DNA from: JANMDR01 sp031376425
Lineage (GTDB): Bacteria > Pseudomonadota > Gammaproteobacteria > Burkholderiales > Usitatibacteraceae
Length of the DNA: 23,850 nt
Direction: 5' to 3'
NCBI GenBank assembly: GCA_031376425.1
Contig: JANMDR010000136.1
Coordinates: forward strand, 1 to 23,850
The notes beneath the pieces are model-generated. The model was given only the letters and a program-made list of their open reading frames with translations, was not told the origin of the DNA and ran no database searches. Made by a program: the position numbers and the translations under genes. Of this stretch, positions 14,285-21,622 are shown piece by piece; positions within the stretch are counted from its first letter, which is position 1, and each line of letters begins with the position of its first letter.

Positions 14285-15424
14285 ATGTTTAAGGCCTTGG
14301 CAACGCGTTTTTTATTGGTGATCCTGCTGTTGGCGACGGTCGAAGCAGTATTGCGTTTTGGTACGTGGAACCGCTTTACGCTACCCAATTCCCACGCCGG
14401 CACGACCGTGCGTGCCTTAGCGGCATGGAGCCCGCAAGGCGACGCCGCTGTGGATACGGTTACCTTGGGTAGTTCGCGCCCAGAATATGCACTGGATCAT
14501 GTTGCGTTGGCAGCACTGGCGCAAAAATATGGGCAGCGCCATTTAAGTTTTGCCATGCCGGGTGCGCATATGCTCACTATTGATACAGTAAGCAGTTGGT
14601 TAAAACAGAATCGCCGAGATGTTAAGAACCGTGTGGTGGCGCTATCGATAGTTGATTTTGTTTGGGCAGCAAATGGTGAATATGAACTTGGTATTGTGGC
14701 GCCTATGCACGCGAGTATTGATGGAGAGCGGTTGCAACAACGGCTGCCGTTGAAAACGGATAGCTATACTTGGGGTGCAGTTTCAGCGTTATGGCGTTAT
14801 CGCCAAGATATACGGGATGCCGTATTTGCCCCAAAACAGCGCCTGAACGCGCTAAAGAATCCGGGCAGTTTTAATCGTGCAATGAACACGCAAGTGGCGC
14901 AAAATGTTTGCCAAGTGGATACGGCAACCGTAGCCAGCTGCGCTGCAGAAACGCCGGCAACTATATTACCAAGTACCGCGCTAAACCATGGCGCTATCGG
15001 TGCAAAGCGTTTGTGCGCAGATTGGCAAACACAGTTCGGCAAAGCACCCGGTGGTGATTTATCAGCAAATCCCCATATGCCAGAAGTGTTGCTCGCACAA
15101 AAATTGGTGAGTGAAAGTTTGTCGCGTAAAACATGGCCTGGTAAAACAGTGGTGGTGCTATTACCCACACACCATTTGTGGACGCAACCGCCCATGGCTA
15201 CTGGCCAACATGCTCTGGCGCTAGAGGTGCTACAACCCTTAGTTAACAGCGGTGATATCACCTTGATTGATGCAACTACGGTGCTGGATTTTCCCAGCGC
15301 GATCAGTGCAAATTTGCGGTCCGATTGTGCCAGCTTTGGCGATCTTTTCCATCAAAATGATGTAGGACGCGAGAAGTTAATGACGTGGCTAATGCCGCGT
15401 TTGGAGCAGGCGCTGTATCGGTAG
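14285..15424 (+). CDS. SGNH/AlgJ-like periplasmic acetyltransferase partner of the MBOAT protein
   Basis: This 379-residue protein has an N-terminal signal anchor (about residues 7-24) and a periplasmic remainder. Block I of the SGNH fold is visible as TLGSSRPEY, with the candidate nucleophile Ser63 or Ser64. The C-terminal DLFHQND segment supplies Asp353 and His356 for the Asp-x-x-His dyad. Proteins of the AlgJ/AlgX/DltD type take acetyl from an MBOAT partner and place it on a polymer. The gene is 28 bp after the MBOAT gene, and the two very likely form one transcript. Sequence between the catalytic blocks is diverged, with several cysteines (for example in VCQVD and SCAAE) that may form disulfides. 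The acceptor is unknown. Confidence 0.78.
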   Translation: MFKALATRFLLVILLLATVEAVLRFGTWNRFTLPNSHAGTTVRALAAWSPQGDAAVDTVTLGSSRPEYALDHVALAALAQKYGQRHLSFAMPGAHMLTIDTVSSWLKQNRRDVKNRVVALSIVDFVWAANGEYELGIVAPMHASIDGERLQQRLPLKTDSYTWGAVSALWRYRQDIRDAVFAPKQRLNALKNPGSFNRAMNTQVAQNVCQVDTATVASCAAETPATILPSTALNHGAIGAKRLCADWQTQFGKAPGGDLSANPHMPEVLLAQKLVSESLSRKTWPGKTVVVLLPTHHLWTQPPMATGQHALALEVLQPLVNSGDITLIDATTVLDFPSAISANLRSDCASFGDLFHQNDVGREKLMTWLMPRLEQALYR

Positions 15425-15428
15425 TTTT

Positions 15429-15446
15429 GGCTAAAATTTATTAGCC
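15429..15446. terminator. Weak stem-loop between convergent genes
   Basis: GGCTAA (15429-15434) pairs with TTAGCC (15441-15446) around a 6-nt loop. Four T residues precede it and an AT-rich run follows. It starts 5 bp after the SGNH-like gene and 54 bp past the end of the convergent RNase gene. The short stem and broken U tract make this a modest terminator candidate. Confidence 0.4.
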
Positions 15447-15499
15447 ATATTTCTTGGGAGTTATTTTTGGATGTATAGGCATTGATTTAAAACCAATAA

Positions 15500-17482
15500 T
15501 TAAGTTGACGATTCCCTATTTTCTTCCAAGGGATCATGTGATGCCTGTGGCACTCCAACGACGGGCGTTTCCAAGGTGCTGTCTGATACTAAGGTGGTGG
15601 ATTCAGCCGTGGCCGCTACTTCCGCCATTGGTGCCGACGATTCCACAAACGTAAATACGCCCTCAATAGCCCAATAATTAATCGCACCTACTTGCACGCG
15701 CGCTGGCGTTCTGCTGGGTAGGTTGGGGCTTTTATCTAGTTTGAAGATGAGCGGTAAGTTTGCAGCGCGCATCACTTCATCGCGAACGACAGTGGCTTCA
15801 AAACTTTCAATGTGTTCTTGCTGCAAATAGCGCATGCACCAGAAACGTTCTAGGTTGGTTTGAAAATCATTGTAGGCGGTATAGGTTAAATCGAAGGTTC
15901 TGGCTAGTTCATTTAATGCGGGGCTGCGCTTTGGGTAAAGCGGAGTTTCGCCGCGTAGGTGGCTAATGAGCTGGCGTTGGTTTAGTAAATCAACCGCGCG
16001 CCGTAAGGGCGAGCTACTCCATGCGTATTGCGCCACACCCAAGCCTTCATGCGGCATAGCGTCTAAGGTCATTCGGGTTTTCATATTTGCTTGGGCGCGA
16101 TAAATCGCGGCAACACCATTATCGGCCAGCAATTTTCCCCACGTGGCATTAGCAAAAATCATGAATTCTGAAACGACGGTATCAATAGGATTACCGCGTT
16201 GGCGTGAGGTGATGATCACTTTACTGTCTTTGATATCGAAGTTGTAATCCACCCGATCTTGCTTATCTTCGGCCTTACCGCGCAGCGCCATTAGCTGTTT
16301 GGCAATGCCGTGCAGCAATAGCAATTCAGTGCCATAAGCGCCTGCAATGACGCCGCTTTCAAGCGCGTCTTTTGTAAATCGTGTTTCTAGCTCACCGATA
16401 CGCAGGTTGGCTGCAATAGTTACTTGTTCAATTGCCGAATGGTTTGAAATTAGCGCCAAGGTATCTGCCGCAAACACCGCATAAAGGCTGACTGCGGGGC
16501 AACTTGTACCTTCCTTTAAGGTGGCAGCAGCAATGGCTGATTCGGGCAGCATCGTAATTTTGTCGCCGGGGAAATACACGGTGGATAATCGGTCGTGCGC
16601 AAGCGCTTCCAGTGCGCTATCTGGTGCAAAACATAAAGCGGGTGCGGCGATATGAATGCCGATTTGCCAATTACCGTCGGCTAGTTTAGTGACCGAAAAC
16701 GCATCATCAATTTCGGTGGTGTTGGCGTCATCAATGCTGAACGCAGCTACCTTGGCATTGACTAAATCTGTAGGAATGGCGCAACTAAAAGCGCCAGTTG
16801 GTACGCGACCTTTAGGAAAATAATCAGCCAAAAATTTACCTAGATGATACTCATAAGGCGCGTTCTGTGATTCAGGCCAGGCACCGGCTTCAAAAAACAG
16901 CTGCTCAATTTTTTTGTTACTCTGCAATGCGGCCTGTTCCGCGGCTTTGACGATTAGCGTATTGCGGTCTGGTTTATACAAAATCATATTCATTTGCGAG
17001 CGCATTTCAGCGGGCAAGATGCCTTCGCAAAGCTGCTTAATCCAAGCGTCTGTCTGGCTAGCCTCGCGCTTTTTCCGTTCTACACTCGCCAATGCCGCTT
17101 CTAAATTTTCTTTTGGTGCGCCTTTGTATATGCCTTTGCCGCGCTTATAAAAATACATTGGCGATTGATGCAAAGTAAGGGCAACAGCGGCAATTTCTAC
17201 TGCGGTGGGTTTGCGGCCAATATAGTCTGCTGCCAAGGCTTCAGCACTAAAATCCTCTGTGCCACACACTTCCCACAGAAACGGCACGTCATGTTCAGCT
17301 GTTAGCGCTTGTGCTTGTGGCATAAATTCGGTCATGCTCGGCGATTCAAAGCGGAGCAAGATAGCGCTACTTTTTACTTTGCTGCGCTTGCCGGTAGCAG
17401 ATTCAATTTGAGCGTTGGCCTGTGCCTCACTCATTAAATGGCCAACTTTAAAGCCGCCGTCTTCTTCGTAAAATACATTCAT
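15500..17482 (-). CDS. rnb: RNase II/R-family exoribonuclease
   Basis: This is a 3'-to-5' exoribonuclease that degrades single-stranded RNA. The start is placed at MNVFYEEDGGFKVG (17482), which resembles the N-terminus of betaproteobacterial RNB proteins. An in-frame ATG at 17512 adds ten residues, and neither start has a clear ribosome site. An N-terminal RNA-binding region of about 240 residues precedes the RNB domain. The metal-binding cluster is FSIDDANTTEIDDAF (about residues 249-263), and GIHIAAP and YFPGDKITMLPE follow. The catalytic arginine region is SSSPLRRAVDLLNQRQL. A short C-terminal S1-like part ends in a Ser/Thr/Pro-rich tail. At about 660 residues it is close to the family size. 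Confidence 0.9.
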   Translation of the reverse strand: MNVFYEEDGGFKVGHLMSEAQANAQIESATGKRSKVKSSAILLRFESPSMTEFMPQAQALTAEHDVPFLWEVCGTEDFSAEALAADYIGRKPTAVEIAAVALTLHQSPMYFYKRGKGIYKGAPKENLEAALASVERKKREASQTDAWIKQLCEGILPAEMRSQMNMILYKPDRNTLIVKAAEQAALQSNKKIEQLFFEAGAWPESQNAPYEYHLGKFLADYFPKGRVPTGAFSCAIPTDLVNAKVAAFSIDDANTTEIDDAFSVTKLADGNWQIGIHIAAPALCFAPDSALEALAHDRLSTVYFPGDKITMLPESAIAAATLKEGTSCPAVSLYAVFAADTLALISNHSAIEQVTIAANLRIGELETRFTKDALESGVIAGAYGTELLLLHGIAKQLMALRGKAEDKQDRVDYNFDIKDSKVIITSRQRGNPIDTVVSEFMIFANATWGKLLADNGVAAIYRAQANMKTRMTLDAMPHEGLGVAQYAWSSSPLRRAVDLLNQRQLISHLRGETPLYPKRSPALNELARTFDLTYTAYNDFQTNLERFWCMRYLQQEHIESFEATVVRDEVMRAANLPLIFKLDKSPNLPSRTPARVQVGAINYWAIEGVFTFVESSAPMAEVAATAESTTLVSDSTLETPVVGVPQASHDPLEENRESST

Positions 17483-17654
17483 GGAGTAGGATAAAGGGTA
17501 AGGTTGTGGCATATGTAGTGGGAAAGGGATTGCCGATTATCCTTTAATTTTTGAGTGGTTGCAGAAGTGGTGGTGAGTGACTCCTGTGGCGCTTGACTTT
17601 GCAATATGTGATGAATATCCTAATTGTTCGGCAGTCAAAAAAATAGGAGTAAAA

Positions 17655-17951
17655 ATGCAAGTTAGATTGATGTGTTTAGTCTTGATGGTTGCGGGCTGCG
17701 CCCATACGAAAGTTTGGGTCGATAGCACGAGTAAACCGTTGAAAGAACAAGAATTAATAGCCGCAAAGCAAGCTTGTGACTTTGAGGCGAGAGAGAAGAA
17801 GATAAGCGGGGTATCAGTCAATGCAGTCATGGTCTCGCGTTACGAACAATCATGGGATAAGTCGAGTTCAACACGGTTGCGTGAACAAGCGGCGGCCATG
17901 CGGGTTGAATTGGACGCTTGCATGGCAGCAAAAGGCGCGATGCTACGTTAA
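17655..17951 (+). CDS. Small secreted lipoprotein of unknown function
   Basis: The protein has 98 residues with a short signal peptide, MQVRLMCLVLMVAGC, whose lipobox cysteine is residue 15. The mature part is charged and likely helical, with two more cysteines (QACDFEA and LDACMAAKG) that could pair. The start is fixed by a strong AGGAG five bases before the ATG. The gene stands alone, about 170 bp from the divergent RNase gene. I recognise no family. Confidence 0.72.
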   Translation: MQVRLMCLVLMVAGCAHTKVWVDSTSKPLKEQELIAAKQACDFEAREKKISGVSVNAVMVSRYEQSWDKSSSTRLREQAAAMRVELDACMAAKGAMLR

Positions 17952-18048
17952 GTTTTTTTTCGGCATCATTAATCGAGCTCTCGAATGAGTATTGCAATGC
18001 CGATGTTAGGCGTTTGAGCACAAAACTTAGATCAAACTCGAACAATGC

Positions 18049-18068
18049 CAACGCTTTGGGGAGCGTTG
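18049..18068. terminator. Stem-loop between the lipoprotein gene and the toxin gene
   Basis: CAACGCT (18049-18055) and AGCGTTG (18062-18068) form a perfect 7-bp stem with loop TTGGGG, followed by TGTTTA on the plus strand. It lies about 100 bp past the lipoprotein stop, and the toxin gene converges on it. The U tract is short, so terminator activity is uncertain. Nothing else is evident in 17952-18171. Confidence 0.4.
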
Positions 18069-18171
18069 TGTTTAAATACGCAGCGATTTCCTCTGGCTAC
18101 AGAGGTCGTTGAGTGATATGGTATTCACAGGTTTCGGCGGATATTTGTGCAATGGTCGCAAGCCCGCTAAA

Positions 18172-18573
18172 TTACCAAGGTGCTGTGCATTTGACACCTA
18201 ACAACTTCGGTGATGAAGGTAGGTCTTCGGTGTAAAGCTGTTTTATACCGTGCTCCGCACACACGGCAATGATGAGTGCATCCCAATACTGCACCTGTTT
18301 TTCAGTAGCAAGTTGCAACGCTGCAGTGTGAGCGGTGATTGAGGACGGTAAGGGCGGCATGTATGTAGCCCACGCCTCGATGACCGCGCGGGCAGCGGGT
18401 CGAGACGCTATTTTTTTGCGAGTGACTACCGAATAATATTCACCGTAGACTTGTGCAGCAATAGGCCAGCCGACTTTTATTGCGCGTTCCAATAATTTTC
18501 GCGCGGCAGCATGTTTTGGTGGATCTGACTCGTCGGTGGCATAGACAAGAATATTGGTGTCGAGCGAATCCAT
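18172..18573 (-). CDS. vapC: PIN-domain toxin, VapC-like
   Basis: This is a 133-residue PIN-domain RNase, probably the toxin of a type II toxin-antitoxin pair that cleaves RNA in a Mg2+-dependent manner. The acidic active-site residues are in family positions: Asp5 in LDTNILVYA, Glu45 in VYGEYYSVV, Asp98 in YWDALIIAVC, and Glu116/Asp117 in YTEDL. The ATG overlaps the antitoxin stop as TGATG. A GTG codon directly before it is an alternative start. The domain is complete, with no frameshift, so the toxin is probably active. Confidence 0.9.
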   Translation of the reverse strand: MDSLDTNILVYATDESDPPKHAAARKLLERAIKVGWPIAAQVYGEYYSVVTRKKIASRPAARAVIEAWATYMPPLPSSITAHTAALQLATEKQVQYWDALIIAVCAEHGIKQLYTEDLPSSPKLLGVKCTAPW

Positions 18574-18818
18574 CACTTATAGGCATCTTCGCGTTTGAAT
18601 TTACCGGGATAGGGCTTGGATAATCGAAAAGAGAGGGCAAGCGCTAGTTTTTCATCGCGCACCTCTTTTGAGGGCGACGCATTGGCGCGCACGAGCTTGA
18701 GAGGAGCGCGACCGCGTCGGGTAATTATTATCTCTGCGCCAGCATCAACTAACGCGGCGTAGTGCGTAAAATTGTGAATGGCGTTGCGTGCAGTTGTGGA
18801 CAGAGTACGATCGGTCAT
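18573..18818 (-). CDS. Phd/YefM-type antitoxin
   Basis: This is an 81-residue protein directly upstream of the PIN toxin, overlapping it by one base (TGATG). The Phd/YefM-like part is about residues 5-45, with the typical core LVDAGAEIIITRRGRAPLKLV, which binds DNA in such antitoxins. The charged C-terminal half, ending in KFKREDAYK, is the likely toxin-binding tail. The ATG at 18818 removes a long upstream extension that would run through the promoter region. The gene is probably autoregulated together with the toxin. The upstream intergenic region holds repeated CAAACGA elements. Confidence 0.82.
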   Translation of the reverse strand: MTDRTLSTTARNAIHNFTHYAALVDAGAEIIITRRGRAPLKLVRANASPSKEVRDEKLALALSFRLSKPYPGKFKREDAYK

Positions 18819-18827
18819 ATTCGTCTT

Positions 18828-18924
18828 TCGTTTGCAAAAATGAATAACATAATGTATCACATCGTCCCTGTTTGGTATACGAAGGCGTATGCAAACGATC
18901 AAACGAGTAAAATCACACAAACGA
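18828..18924. promoter_or_regulatory. Cluster of CAAACGA elements between the antitoxin and the GGT-family gene
   Basis: Three direct CAAACGA copies start at 18892, 18900 and 18918, and one inverted copy (TCGTTTG) lies at 18828-18834. The outer pair is part of an 8-bp inverted repeat, CGTTTGCA (18829-18836) and TGCAAACG (18890-18897). The cluster covers the shared promoter region of the two divergent units, so it may bind the antitoxin or another regulator. Confidence 0.4.
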
Positions 18925-18942
18925 ATTTTTAAAGGTTGTCTC

Positions 18943-20568
18943 ATGGCTTTGTATAAATCTGGTGCAGTCGTTGCGCCTCACTTTCAGGCGGCTGAAATTG
19001 CTTGTGGGATTTTGAAGGAGGGCGGTAACGCCATTGAAGCCATGGTGGCTGCGGCTGCAGCGATTGCGGTGGTGTATCCGCACATGACGGCCATTGGCGG
19101 TGATGCGTTTTGGCTCATCCATGAATCCGGCAAAAATGCGCCGCGTGCTATTGATGCCTGTGGGCGATCATTTTCTAGCGTGACGATGCAGCGCTATAAA
19201 GAAGCAGGCTTGGATGCCGTGCCCACACGTGGCGTATACGCGGCAAATACGGTTGCTGGCACGGTTTCTGGGTGGCAGGCGGCGTTAGAACTAGCGCAAT
19301 ATTGGGGTGGCTCAATGCCGCTATCGGCCTTGCTTGAACCGGCAATAAATTTAGCGGCTACGGGCATTACGGTTACGCGCAGTCAATTTGCAGCCACATC
19401 TGCAAAGCAGGCTGAGTTATTGCCCCAAACGGGTTTTAGTGATGCGTTTTTGGTTGAACGTGATGGTAACAAAGTACCACCCAAAACTGGGGAACGCTTT
19501 GCAATGCCTCGGCTGGCAGCCACCTTGGAGCAATTATCGCGTGCTGGTTTAGGCGATTTTTATACCGGCGATATTAGCGTGAGTATTGCCAACGACTTCG
19601 CTAAAATCGGTGGTTTGTTAACGCGCCAAGACTTATTGGTGCATCGCGCAAAAATGGTAGACCCATTGCAGTTAAGATTGAATCGCACAGCCGCTCGCGC
19701 GACTATTTTTAATATGACACCGCCTACGCAAGGCGTGATTTCAATGCTAATTTTAGCGATTGTTGAGCGTGTGTTTGAAAAGCATGGCCTGAGCCGTTTT
19801 CGCGCCGACAACGCCGACACCATTCACGTGGTAGTAGAGGCTACAAAGCTGGCCTTTGCCATGCGCGATAAATACATTACTGATCCGCTCTATATGCAGA
19901 TTGCTGCACCGCATCTATTAGAAAATGATGTGGTGAGCACCTTGGCCGCTAAAATTAAACTAGATATGGCAGCCCCGTGGGGCAAAAAGAGCCAGCCCGG
20001 CGACACCGTTTGGATGGGGGCTGTTGATTCTAAAGGCTGCGCGGTGAGTTTCATTCAAAGTATTTATCATGAATTTGGTAGTGGAATTGTGCTGCCTGAA
20101 ACAGGCATCAATTGGCAAAATCGAGGTGCAAGTTTCTCTATGGACGAAAAGTCGATTTTGCGTTTAGCGCCCGATAAGCAACCATTTCACACCTTAAACC
20201 CCGCCTTAGCGCATTTTGACGACGGTAAGGTGATGCCCTATGGCACGATGGGCGGCGATGGTCAACCGCAGACGCAAGCTGCAGTATTTTTGCGCATCGC
20301 CTATTTTGGCATGCATCCCCAAGACGCGATTGCCGCGCCGCGTTGGTTATTGGGGCGTTCATGGGGCAACCCAAGTGATACATTGAAAATTGAGAAGCGC
20401 TACAGCCAAGAGGTATTCGATGCTTTGGTGGCACGCGGGCATGATGTGGAATGGCTCGCAGATTTTGATGAATCCGTAGGCCACGCCGGTGCGCTAGTTG
20501 CGCATGCAAATGGCACCATTAGTGGCGGATTTGATCCGCGCAGTGATGGGGCTGTAGTGGGGTATTAG
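18943..20568 (+). CDS. Gamma-glutamyltransferase-family N-terminal-nucleophile hydrolase, substrate uncertain
   Basis: This 541-residue protein has a GGT fold that would self-cleave at a threonine (Thr355 in PGDTVWMGAVD) to form large and small subunits. Family landmarks are the N-terminal GGNAIEAMVAAAAAIAVVYP and TAIGGDAFW, and after the nucleophile SFIQSIYHEFGSGI and the oxyanion region GTMGGDGQPQTQ. No signal peptide is visible, unlike periplasmic GGT. Where true GGT has glutamate-binding residues after GSGI, this protein reads NWQNRGASFS. This resembles the GGT-like amidohydrolases such as oxamate hydrolase HpxW, so transpeptidation of glutathione is not assured. The ATG at 18943 follows AAAGG. 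An ATG at 18889 would add 18 residues. Confidence 0.85.
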   Translation: MALYKSGAVVAPHFQAAEIACGILKEGGNAIEAMVAAAAAIAVVYPHMTAIGGDAFWLIHESGKNAPRAIDACGRSFSSVTMQRYKEAGLDAVPTRGVYAANTVAGTVSGWQAALELAQYWGGSMPLSALLEPAINLAATGITVTRSQFAATSAKQAELLPQTGFSDAFLVERDGNKVPPKTGERFAMPRLAATLEQLSRAGLGDFYTGDISVSIANDFAKIGGLLTRQDLLVHRAKMVDPLQLRLNRTAARATIFNMTPPTQGVISMLILAIVERVFEKHGLSRFRADNADTIHVVVEATKLAFAMRDKYITDPLYMQIAAPHLLENDVVSTLAAKIKLDMAAPWGKKSQPGDTVWMGAVDSKGCAVSFIQSIYHEFGSGIVLPETGINWQNRGASFSMDEKSILRLAPDKQPFHTLNPALAHFDDGKVMPYGTMGGDGQPQTQAAVFLRIAYFGMHPQDAIAAPRWLLGRSWGNPSDTLKIEKRYSQEVFDALVARGHDVEWLADFDESVGHAGALVAHANGTISGGFDPRSDGAVVGY

Positions 20569-20633
20569 GTATCTGGGCATTAGGATGTAGGTTTGGTAAT
20601 GCGCAAAAAGGTCTAAATCGAAAGAGAATAGCA

Positions 20634-21371
20634 ATGAATATTCAGCAGCGCCTGCACTTCGTCATGTCGCGCACCTCCCACCCAGGCAATATTGGTAGCG
20701 CCGCACGTGCGATTAAAACCATGGGATTCAACCAGCTAGTATTAGTAGCGCCGAAAATTTTTCCACATGCCGAGGCCACCGCATTGGCTTCGGGCGCTGC
20801 TGATGTATTGAATGCGGCACAGGTTGTGCCAACGCTGGAAGCAGCACTAGCGCCAACAGTATTTGCCATCGCCATGACGGCAAGGCCACGGGATTTATCG
20901 CATCCCGTGTTGTCGTTACGTGAGGCTGCCGCGCGCGCTTTGCAAGAATCCGCGAATGGCCCTGTAGCCATCGTGTTTGGTAATGAAAGTTTTGGATTAT
21001 CGAATGAAGAAACGGCGTGCTGTCAGCTAATTGCGACTGTGCCAACTAATCCTGATTATGGCTCGCTGAATGTCGCCCAAGCGGTGCAATTGGCAGCCTA
21101 TGAATTATCGATGGCGGCGGCATTATTTAAGTTAGAAGCTGAACCGCAACGTGAAGCTGCCACTAATGCAGAGCTTGAAGCGCTATATGCGCATCTTGAA
21201 CAGCACCTTATTGCGACCGAATTTCTAGACCCAGAAAAACCAAAACGCCTGATGTTGCGCCTACGGCGGCTTTTTGTACGGGCAAAGTTAGAGCGTGAAG
21301 AAGTGGCTATTTTGCGTGGGGTTATTGCCGCAACGATTAAAAATAATGCAAAAACGGTTGAAAACCGGTGA
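20634..21371 (+). CDS. trmJ: tRNA (cytidine/uridine-2'-O-)-methyltransferase TrmJ
   Basis: TrmJ methylates the 2'-O of nucleotide 32 in the anticodon loop of certain tRNAs, using SAM. The protein has 245 residues, normal for the family. The SPOUT fold is marked by the N-terminal SHPGNIGSAARAIKTMGF, with the catalytic arginine, then the knot motifs IVFGNESFGLSNEE and YGSLNVAQAVQLAAYE. The C-terminal helical extension (about residues 175-245) ends in a charged tail, KNNAKTVENR. AGAGAA lies a few bases before the ATG. It follows the GGT-family gene by 65 bp. Confidence 0.94.
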   Translation: MNIQQRLHFVMSRTSHPGNIGSAARAIKTMGFNQLVLVAPKIFPHAEATALASGAADVLNAAQVVPTLEAALAPTVFAIAMTARPRDLSHPVLSLREAAARALQESANGPVAIVFGNESFGLSNEETACCQLIATVPTNPDYGSLNVAQAVQLAAYELSMAAALFKLEAEPQREAATNAELEALYAHLEQHLIATEFLDPEKPKRLMLRLRRLFVRAKLEREEVAILRGVIAATIKNNAKTVENR

Positions 21372-21622
21372 GCAATTGACGATTTCTACCGTTGTAATTG
21401 ACGTAAATAACCCAATTTAAGCAGTATATTGCCACCATTTTAGGCGAAGTTGGCTAATTTTCACTAAAGCGACGGCATCGTTAGCTTAACTGAAGCTTAG
21501 TTTATTTGTGTCCCGCTCCGCTAAACCCTTGCAAGCTGCCACCACTGGCGTAGACTACCGAAATGGCAAAATAAGTGGGTTTAACTACCCGCATTGCTCT
21601 CCCTTTTATCTAGGATAATTTA

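Noticed and set aside
14797..15261. Minus-strand open frame of 154 codons inside the SGNH-like gene
   Set aside because: The plus-strand gene has a signal anchor, catalytic motifs and operon context; the antisense frame has no recognisable feature.
17918..18112. Short plus-strand open frame after the lipoprotein gene
   Set aside because: It starts inside the lipoprotein gene, has no Shine-Dalgarno sequence, and its product looks random.
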